From: Galeopsis tetrahit
Lineage: Eukaryota > Streptophyta > Magnoliopsida > Lamiales > Lamiaceae
Direction: 5' to 3'
Length of the DNA: 64,000 nucleotides
Assembly: GCA_963675135.1 (NCBI GenBank)
Contig: OY776123.1
Span: 2,916,501 to 2,980,500, forward strand
Each line of letters starts with the position of its first letter. Within the stretch, counting starts at the first letter, position 1. This document shows positions 57,103 through 64,000 of this stretch, piece by piece. The notes under the pieces were generated by a model. That model did no database searches, was not told where the DNA came from, and worked only from the letters and a program-made list of their open reading frames with translations. The position numbers and the translations under genes were made by a program.

Positions 57103-58237
57103 GGGTTGGGGTATATACCCCTCCAGCTTTGTTAGATACACTCTCCCGATACATATACTCCCCTTAAAGTACCTCTGAGGTAGAGGTACTCCCCTCAAAT
57201 TGTCTATTATACTCCTTTATCTTAAAAATTGGTATGATAAATGCACACTCCCCATATAACCCTAATTTCCTCATTTCTTCCCCAATCCTCCTTTCCCCCT
57301 TCATTCCCTCCTTCCCCTTCGTTTCTCCAAGCCACCGCCGCCCCAAGCCACCTCCTCCGGCGCCGCCCGCTCCAGCGTCGTCACCCTAAAGAAACAGGTA
57401 GGTTTTTTTTTTTTTTTTTAAAATTTCTGCAAGCGGCGGCGCCGCCTCCTCCCCACCGCCCTCTTCACCCCTTCCCTCTCGCCGTCGAACTCCCCCTCAC
57501 CTCCTCCTCTCGCCGTCGCACTCCCCCTCCTCCTCTCGCTGTCGCACTCCCCTTCCCCCATTTTTTCTATTTTTTTTCTGCAACTAATTAGCGGCGCGGC
57601 GGCGCCGCCCCCTCCCCTAGCGTCGCCGCCTCCGCCCCTTCTCTCGGCCTCCACCGCCGTGAAAGTTGAAACCCTCCCCCAAATCGTCACAGGTTTTTTT
57701 TTTTCGACTATTTTGGGTCGCCTGAAAATCCTCTCGTCGACAATAGTTCGTCGATGAGAGTGTTTTTGGCCGACACAAAATGACCGAAAATTTCAGTTTT
57801 CTTAAAAAAAAAAAAAAAATCATTCGAAACACATAGTCGACCGGAGTACTTTTGGTCGACAAACCAGAGTTGACCGGATTACTTTTGGTCGACAAACCAG
57901 TGTCGACCGGAGTGTTTTTGGTCGACTCTGGTTTGTCGACCAAAATAAAGTTTACTTTTTTTATTTTCAAAGTCTGATTTTTAAAATTTCTAAATTTATT
58001 TTGTGGCCGCCGGAGGTGCGACGGCGGCCGTCGTTTGTTGAGCGGCGGCGGCCGTTTGTGGGTAGGGTTAGGATTAGTGATAGAATTAGGGTTAGTTTAA
58101 ATTTAAATTGAAGGGGAGTGTATCTATCTTTGTGTATTTTAATAAAGGGTAAAACAGGTATTTTACATGATTATTTAATTAATAAAAGTGGAGGGGGAGT
58201 GTATTAAACAAAGCTGGAGGGGTATATACCCCAACCC
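57103..58237. mobile_element. Family A element, copy 3
   Basis: The 1135-bp element has the left end GGGTTGGGGTATATACCCCT, with its inverse at the right end (AGGGGTATATACCCCAACCC). The order inside matches copy 1: an AACCCTAATTTCCTC leader-like tract, a GCCGCC-rich block, a donor-like AAACAGGTAGGT before a T-run, further GC/CT-rich blocks, then GTCGAC-rich folds. No exact target duplication was found. Confidence 0.82.
57700..57945. repeat. GTCGAC-rich folds in family A copy 3
   Basis: One inverted repeat (CTCTCGTCGACAATAGTTCG with GATGAGAG) is followed by three tandem units of GTCGACCGGAGT...TTTTGGTCGACAAACCAG. The last unit is inverted at its end (GACTCTGGTTTGTCGACC), so the set can fold back on itself. 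Confidence 0.8.
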
Positions 58238-59425
58238 TTTAAATTGTGGACCAATTCTTTGCGTTTGGATTGGGCTTAAAAAATAATACCTGTGTTGGTC
58301 TTGATTTGAGCCCAGTGCAGGCCTGCTGTGTACATCCACTCTTCCGGGTATATTTTGTATTTAGTTTTTTTACTTATTTTAATAAGTTGATTATGAATAG
58401 ATATTTTAAAAGGTATAATATAAACGATAACATTAATTAATAAAAATGAAGAATACTTTAGAGGGCAAAACTATCAACATCTAGATACACCCACCCTCAA
58501 TAAAATTTATATTTTCAAATACACCTTACCTGTGAATCACAACTTTAAAATCGCAAATTTTGTCAATTCCCGTGATTAATTTTAAGTGATTTACGGTGAA
58601 GTAATGGTCGAGGCTTATACTATTCTCTTCTCTTACTAAGCCCGTCATTTGGATACATTTTTCATGCCATTATATACGTTACAATAGATTTATGACCATT
58701 TTCGATAATTTCTTTGGCCAAAATTCAATTGATAAAGTAATCATAAACGAGTATTTATGAATACTGACAAGTTACATGATCATTTGTGATTTAATCTCCT
58801 TTCTTAAGTTTCAAAAAATATATAAAAATATTTTTTTACCGTTTAATATTTTACTACACCTTAATTTGTTTAAGGTAGTATATCATTACATATGTGTTTT
58901 AACATTTATATATGTAATTTAAAAAAAAAATTATATATTTATTTAATAAAAAAATGAACAGAGGGTGCATGCATCAGTTTTTTTTTTTTTTTTAATTGTG
59001 AATATTGTTTTGCAAGAAACATTGTGATTAATGATTTTAAAAAAAATCCGAAAAAATGCCACATCCATTGTTTCATGAATGGTGACATTTTTCCAAGAGT
59101 TAGGTGTTAATTTTTCAAATTTTTGAAAGAAAAAAGTGGTACATGTATTCTTACCACATTATCATTATATAACAATTTACCTCTGATAAACTTGATACAT
59201 CAATCAAGTTACAAAATTTTAAAAAAAATCAATATATGTGTATATATTGGAAAAACAGGGCTTACATGCCAAAAATAAAACCATCATCCATTACAAAATG
59301 AATAATATTTTACATGTGAATTATAGGCAATTAAGATAAATTGAGATAACAATCACATGTAAATATAATGAATTTTTAGAAATTGTACTATAAAATATTT
59401 TTTTTACATAAGTGTTGCTCATAAA
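58238..59425. other. Intergenic DNA 3' of the LEA gene
   Basis: AT-rich DNA with a T-run of about 17 at 58978-58994 and no recognisable gene. The last few hundred bases are probably the LEA 3' flank. Confidence 0.4.
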
Positions 59426-59671
59426 TTATTGTTTTCCGTGACGGTTGATGGCATGAATAGCGCCGGGGAGTTGAGACTGGGGATTATCCGCGGCGGCGCC
59501 GGTGAGAGTCGGAGCATCGGTGGAGGTGGCGGCACCGCGGCCGGGCTGCGGCTGAAGGTGGCCCTGGGTGCCATAGGCTTGTTTCTTGTAGTCCTCCAAG
59601 TCCTCGTATTGAGTGTAGGGACTTGTATCCACCGGCAGCCCTTCTAAATTCCCTTTCTTTTCATTCTCCAT
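59426..59671 (-). CDS. Group 6 LEA protein (LEA18-like)
   Basis: A single exon encodes 81 aa of small, very hydrophilic protein. The order of motifs matches the LEA_6 (LEA18) family: MENEKKGN start, GLPVDTSPYTQYEDLEDYK at 11-29, AYGTQGHLQPQPGRG at 32-46, then STDAPTLTGAA. The family is linked to desiccation and osmotic stress, and its members are disordered and protective. There is no signal peptide or membrane segment. The length is in the normal range for the family (about 70-100 aa). A TATA-like TATAAAAA lies about 45 bp upstream. Confidence 0.9.
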   Translation of the reverse strand: MENEKKGNLEGLPVDTSPYTQYEDLEDYKKQAYGTQGHLQPQPGRGAATSTDAPTLTGAAADNPQSQLPGAIHAINRHGKQ

Positions 59672-59713
59672 TTTCTTTAGTTTATTTCTTTTCTCCTACA
59701 CTTTGGTTTTCAA

Positions 59714-59721
59714 TTTTTATA
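59714..59721 (-). promoter_or_regulatory. Possible TATA box of the LEA gene
   Basis: TATAAAAA on the - strand lies about 43 bp upstream of the start codon. This would leave a leader of only about 10-20 nt, so it may not be the functional box. Confidence 0.35.
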
Positions 59722-60052
59722 TTTTATCTAATTCTTTTTTTTTTTTTTATAATTAAAGGTGTAAAACTTTGAGAAAATGAAGCCTAACCCAACGTGATAC
59801 CGATAAAAAAAATTACTTGGATTATAAATATAGTATGAAATGTATGGACCAGTGTTATAATGATAAATATAGTACATTACCTTTTCAAATATAAACGATC
59901 TTAATAAATTAGGTACGAGACGGTATGCACACAAGAAAATTGACATAAATAACAAAAAATAAGAATATCTAAAACTTAGAAGTCATTTTTTATCATTAAA
60001 AAATTTTTAACTAAAAACTATAGTAATTTATTATTGTGAATGTTTAATCAAG

Positions 60053-60367
60053 ATGAGTGGACAATACGACAATTTCCCTCCTAACCAGCACCAAAATTCC
60101 GGTCGTCCAAGAAAGATGGTCGGTTTACTCAAACCTCCTGTGGACGATCCTTGCCGGAGGGTACCACCTCCATCAAGCTCTTCACAACCCCATCTTCCCA
60201 TATTCTCTTCACATACTCCCTTTTCGGAGACAGAGTTGGAGTTTGCGTTAGCGAATACACCAAGCTCTTCACAACCCCATTTTCCCCTATTCTCTTCACA
60301 TACTCCCTTTTCGGAGACAAAGTTGGAGTTTGTGTTTGCGAATACACCTAACGGTTCTTCATCGTGA
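60053..60367 (+). CDS. Hypothetical 104-aa protein with two 29-aa repeats
   Basis: I do not recognise this protein. A basic N-terminus (GRPRKMVGLLKPP) leads into two near-identical units of about 29 aa (SSSQPHLPIFSSHTPFSETE then LEFALANTP). They are encoded by an 87-bp tandem duplication at about 60174-60350. The two copies differ mostly by substitutions that keep the frame. There is no domain, signal peptide or membrane segment. It may be a small gene, an exon of something larger, or a chance ORF over a duplication. Confidence 0.35.
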   Translation: MSGQYDNFPPNQHQNSGRPRKMVGLLKPPVDDPCRRVPPPSSSSQPHLPIFSSHTPFSETELEFALANTPSSSQPHFPLFSSHTPFSETKLEFVFANTPNGSSS

Positions 60368-60917
60368 ATACGTACAAAATTAAAGACTTATTTTTTTTAT
60401 TTTTTTTTAAGTAGGTATGATTAAGAATGAGGTTACAACTATTTCAAGTAATTAAATTGGGTCCAGTTGGAAAAGAAAAGCAAGCCTAAAGATCACAGCC
60501 CAGATATGATTGCCATGCATAAAAAAGTGCTACCAGATTCACAGTGAACAACAACATGGCTATCATTTGTAAACAAATTCAAAGCAAGAATCATTACCAA
60601 TTATTAAGATTCTTACACTCACATGTTCATATCTAACAAAATAGACAATTTTATTATATTTTCCTCTCGTGTCATGTGGGAGACCAAAGTCAAATGGAAG
60701 AAAAACAAACTGGGTTTTTAATTTCTTATTATTATATAAAATAAATTAAAATAGACGTCCAACAAGTACTGTACACTGATGGGGAACATTCACTCTCCTT
60801 CATTTCCCATAAATAAAACCAACAACAATTTCAACATAATTAAACAAACAAAGCACCAAAACTCACACCCTTTGTGCAAGTTACATATATTCTACTACCC
60901 ATTTTGCCCCTGCCCCT
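60368..60917. other. 3' flank of the subtilase gene
   Basis: AT-rich DNA that includes the likely 3' UTR of the - strand subtilase. No other gene is seen. Confidence 0.4.
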
Positions 60918-63200
60918 CTACGTCCAACTAACCGCCACTGGACTCCCCACAACATGCTTCCCATCAGACCACTCTATCCTCCCAAACTCATTCGAATTCG
61001 ACGGCATTGCCTTTACACTAAACGTAACAACGTACGATTTCTTCTCATTCGTTTCGTTAAAGCTCAAACTCGCGGGATCCACCGAGATCTTAACCGAATC
61101 ACTCGACGAAGAAATCGAAACCTTGTACGTCCCCGCGGGTCCTACATTCGTTAGCGTTCGCGTGTGCTTCACTACACTCGAACCGCCTTCGGATTCCAAA
61201 GTCACGGCAAATGAGGGGTAATTTAGGTCATTCACATTGTAACCCTTGTTACTCCCACATGTGAAATTCCTCCTTGCTAAGCTGTTTATTTGTGCTGATG
61301 TGTAATTTAACGCACACAAGAAATTCAAATAATCCTCTGCGCCCAAATCGTACACCAATCCCGGGTTCAAGGCAGATACGGGGTCCACGTGTCCAGCTCC
61401 ATGATCAAACGGCGTGGATGGCTTCCCTGTAGATACATCTTGGATCAATTTCCCATTCTTATAAGCCGTGTAAGCCGTTGTCATTAAAGCCGACCGGATC
61501 GCGGCTGGGCTCCACTCCGGATGAGCCGACTTAAGCAAAGCCGCCAAGCCGCTGACGTGTGGGCACGACATTGACGTTCCTGAAATTATGTTGAAGCCCA
61601 CGCGCCGGTCGTCCTCGGTTAAACCGGTCGGCCCAACCGCGCCGGACCAACCGGCTAAAATGTTCACTCCCGGCGCAATTAGGTCCGGTTTTAGTATTTC
61701 TCCGGTTATTGAATTCGGTCCCCTTGAACTGAAAGCCGCCACCACCGGCGACGGTTCCACCCCCACCTTTGTTCCTTCGAATAGAATCGTAGCCGTTGGA
61801 TTGGAATCGGAAAATACATATTGTTTGATTGTTTCACCGGTAGTTTCCCCCACCGCCGTGGCGGGAAGCAAGTGAGCGTCCGCCACCAGCTCCTCCCCGT
61901 TTGCGGCGGTGTTTGTCAAAACCATGCCGAGACCACCGGCGGCCTTCACAACTGACCCCTTCTGAACCCTAGGATTAACGCCACGATCGCACAACACTAA
62001 TTTCCCACGAACCTTCTCCGGAATTAGCGATCCCGTCATACAGAGATTCCCATTGGTGGCGTTGCTCACATTTCCGGCGTAAACAATTGGTAGCAATTTT
62101 TCAGCTAATTTATCACCTTTGAAAAGCGAAACACCTGAGAAGTTTTTCCCGTTCCCAAGGCTGACGAAGGCGGGGAAGTCACGATCTAGGGTTCCGGCGC
62201 CGACGGTGGTTATCCACGGTGCCACGTTGGATAAACTGTACGCACTTGGACCGGCGTTTCCGGCAGAGCACGAGACGAATATCCCCTTCTCCATGGCGGC
62301 AAAAGCTCCAATGGCGACGCTATCGCGGTAGTAATCGGACATTCCACCACCAAGCGACATCGACATCACATTAACGCTATCGTCGATCGCTTTCTCCATT
62401 GCTGCAAGTATATCGGAACTGAAGCAACCGCCGACCCAACACACTTTGTAAATAGCAACCCTAGCGCGTGGCGCCATTCCACGCGCCGTCCCCGGGGCGT
62501 AACCAAACAAACTCGCACCGGAAACAACAGATCCGGCGGCGGTGGTTGACGTGTGGGTCCCATGGCCGTCGTCGTCCCTTGGGGATCTCGATTCCTTGGA
62601 CTCGTCAATCGGGCCGAGAGTCGCTTCATAGCCTTTCGCAAAAAACCTCGCTCCAATCAACTTCCTGTTACAGTTCGATTTAGTGAAATTAGTTCCAATT
62701 TCACACTCGCCTTTCCACGAATTGGGGACGGGCCCGAAGCCCGTATCGTCGAAACTCGGACTTTCGGGCCATACCCCTGTATCCAGAATTCCGACGATAA
62801 CTTCCGATTTGGAATCCGATTCTGGAAACATCGCTGCGTTCTGATCAAGCCCGAGGAACGTAGGGGTGCGAGTGGTGTGAAGCTCGTATTTCAATTCGGG
62901 TAAAACCGAGAGGATTCCGGGTCGGGCCTCCATGGACTGGGCTTCCTCCGGCGTGAGTCTGGTGGAGAAGCCGTGAATGACATTGTTGTAAGTGTAGAGC
63001 ATTTCGGCCGAGTGGGACACCGATTTAAGCGACGAGTCGTACCAGTGAGTGTGGTCGTCGAACTCGGCCGGCATTTGGGATTTCGCCATGTGAACGATGT
63101 AAGTTCTCTTCTTCTCCGCCGCGGAGACATGGCAGCAGAGAGCGAGAAACAACGCAACTCCGATGAGTGTAAACTTTTTGATAGTACCGTTTTTCTCCAT
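60918..63200 (-). CDS. Subtilisin-like serine protease, SBT1 type
   Basis: A single exon encodes 760 aa, close to SBT1.7 (ARA12), which is also intronless. Residues 1-27 form a signal peptide (TLIGVALFLALCCHVSAA). The I9 inhibitor propeptide spans about 32-108 (TYIVHMAKSQMP...), and the mature enzyme probably begins near the TTRTP at 109-113. The catalytic residues are Asp140 in ILDTGVW, His213 in GHGTHT, oxyanion Asn315 in SAGNAGP and Ser543 in GTSMSCPH. A PA domain sits between His and Ser (about 365-470), and a fibronectin III-like domain follows (about 650-760). The product is inferred to be secreted to the cell wall. SBT1.7 acts in seed-coat mucilage and wall remodelling, but the exact orthology is not settled here. 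The start at 63200 is preferred over an upstream ATG at 63287, because the signal peptide then begins at once. Nothing is broken. Confidence 0.95.
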   Translation of the reverse strand: MEKNGTIKKFTLIGVALFLALCCHVSAAEKKRTYIVHMAKSQMPAEFDDHTHWYDSSLKSVSHSAEMLYTYNNVIHGFSTRLTPEEAQSMEARPGILSVLPELKYELHTTRTPTFLGLDQNAAMFPESDSKSEVIVGILDTGVWPESPSFDDTGFGPVPNSWKGECEIGTNFTKSNCNRKLIGARFFAKGYEATLGPIDESKESRSPRDDDGHGTHTSTTAAGSVVSGASLFGYAPGTARGMAPRARVAIYKVCWVGGCFSSDILAAMEKAIDDSVNVMSMSLGGGMSDYYRDSVAIGAFAAMEKGIFVSCSAGNAGPSAYSLSNVAPWITTVGAGTLDRDFPAFVSLGNGKNFSGVSLFKGDKLAEKLLPIVYAGNVSNATNGNLCMTGSLIPEKVRGKLVLCDRGVNPRVQKGSVVKAAGGLGMVLTNTAANGEELVADAHLLPATAVGETTGETIKQYVFSDSNPTATILFEGTKVGVEPSPVVAAFSSRGPNSITGEILKPDLIAPGVNILAGWSGAVGPTGLTEDDRRVGFNIISGTSMSCPHVSGLAALLKSAHPEWSPAAIRSALMTTAYTAYKNGKLIQDVSTGKPSTPFDHGAGHVDPVSALNPGLVYDLGAEDYLNFLCALNYTSAQINSLARRNFTCGSNKGYNVNDLNYPSFAVTLESEGGSSVVKHTRTLTNVGPAGTYKVSISSSSDSVKISVDPASLSFNETNEKKSYVVTFSVKAMPSNSNEFGRIEWSDGKHVVGSPVAVSWT

Positions 63201-63301
63201 TTTTGAGTCCGTGAAGTGTGTTTGTAGTGGAGTAGTATATAGAAGTTTACAGCTGTAGAACCATGCAGTGTGTGTAAGTGGGGACACTTTCTGTTGTCTG
63301 G

Positions 63302-63307
63302 TTTATA
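63302..63307 (-). promoter_or_regulatory. TATA box of the subtilase gene
   Basis: TATAAA on the - strand lies 102 bp upstream of the start codon, giving a leader of about 70 nt. A nearer TATATA at 63234 would leave almost no leader and is less likely. Confidence 0.5.
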
Positions 63308-64000
63308 TGCATGATTGAATAAAAAGAAAAAAAGCTAGGTAAGTAAGTAAAAATGATAAAAAAAAATCCATACTTATCACAAATACACGAAAAGTGTGTG
63401 TAATTGGAAATTGGAATATAAATCACCTTTGAATCACGTGTGCTCAGGCTTTAATTCCACTCTTTTCAAGAATTAAAGAAACTATTCATATTTCTTATTT
63501 ATCTTTTCTTAACATAATTGAAATGAGAAATCTTATAGATTAAGATGGGTAGGTAAATGAGTAAATATGGAAATTTAATCCGAGGAGTGGGTGGTGGGTG
63601 AAGAGACGTGGAGGGGCTATCAACTTCTAACTTCCAACCAACAAAAATGTTTTTTTTATTTTAAAATTTAAAATTAATTTACTTTTGCTTGTGTTCACGC
63701 ATATTGACTGACGCATGATAGGAATTGCGACTGTTTGTTTTCTCGTAGTGGTTGTGAAAATTTAATTTGGGCGAGTTTTCCGATTCAAGAAGCGTGGTGA
63801 ATTTTTGAAATGGAGTATTATTTATGTGTCGTTTTTTATTATAAATTATTTTGAGTGTATTATGAGAAAAATTAGTAAACCTAACTTATGGAAGTGATAT
63901 ATTTAGGTAAAACATTTGAATTTTTAATTATTAGTTATTTTTTCAAACACTACACGCTAATAATTTCCGTATATAGATTGATAGGAAAAATATGGCAACC
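63308..64000. other. Subtilase upstream region to window end
   Basis: AT-rich promoter-side sequence. A CACGTG G-box is seen at about 63437-63442 (ATCACGTGTG context). No other gene is visible to the window end. Confidence 0.4.

Noticed and set aside
62366..62903. ORFs on both strands inside the subtilase
   Set aside because: They overlap the catalytic domain of a clear 760-aa protease in other frames.

Overview
This window is nuclear DNA from a flowering plant, most likely a eudicot. The intergenic DNA is very AT-rich, the host genes have GT-AG introns, and non-autonomous transposons are dense. The genes match plant-only or plant-typed families: an NRAMP2-type metal transporter, SRFR1, a KAI2 karrikin-type receptor, a group 6 LEA protein and an SBT1-type subtilase. 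I cannot name the species. An asterid, perhaps Lamiales, is only a guess.

Genes in order: (1) an NRAMP2-like Mn/Fe transporter, + strand, 2095-4575, four exons, 512 aa. (2) A convergent WD40 protein related to DWD HYPERSENSITIVE TO UV-B 1, - strand, 5357-7298, with an intact C-terminal half and DWD motif but no visible leucine-rich N-terminal half. (3) SRFR1, - strand, 11507-27488, rebuilt here as 23 exons and 1036 aa with every exon phase closing. (4) KAI2, - strand, 34398-35294, two exons, 271 aa, triad Ser95/Asp217/His246. (5) A single-exon DUF1645-like protein, - strand, 43889-44827. (6) A small group 6 LEA protein, - strand, 59426-59671. (7) A doubtful repeat ORF, + strand, 60053-60367. 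(8) A single-exon subtilase, - strand, 60918-63200. These are independent transcription units. I see no operon or metabolic cluster.

The gaps are filled by mobile DNA. The largest element is a nearly complete L1-type LINE (46998-53429, - strand) with two intact ORFs overlapping by ATGA, a poly(A) tail and an 18-bp target-site duplication. Two MITE-like families stand out. Family A (TIR starting GGCCCTG or a variant) carries GTCGAC-rich hairpins, and one copy has an 8-bp target duplication. Family B (TIR starting GGGCGCGG) makes exact 9-bp target duplications and carries arrays of a GTTCGAA-cored repeat. Copies of A and B alternate in two separate clusters (28.6-31.8 kb and 55.2-58.2 kb), and both carry GC-rich exon-like blocks ending in good splice donors. 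Two Tourist-like MITEs each sit inside an LTR of a different miniature retrotransposon (TRIM), which gives readable nested insertions. There are also a hAT-type element with an 8-bp target duplication, Stowaway-like MITEs, a MITE family with CTCGAG ends (three main copies), and several foldback elements in SRFR1 introns.

I found no tRNA, rRNA, CRISPR array or prokaryotic-type system. The most unusual material is the A/B element pair, the LINE with its 17-nt leader, and the N-terminally shortened DHU1-like gene. Exon ends were read by eye and checked by reading frame. Small coordinate errors are possible, mainly at MITE borders.
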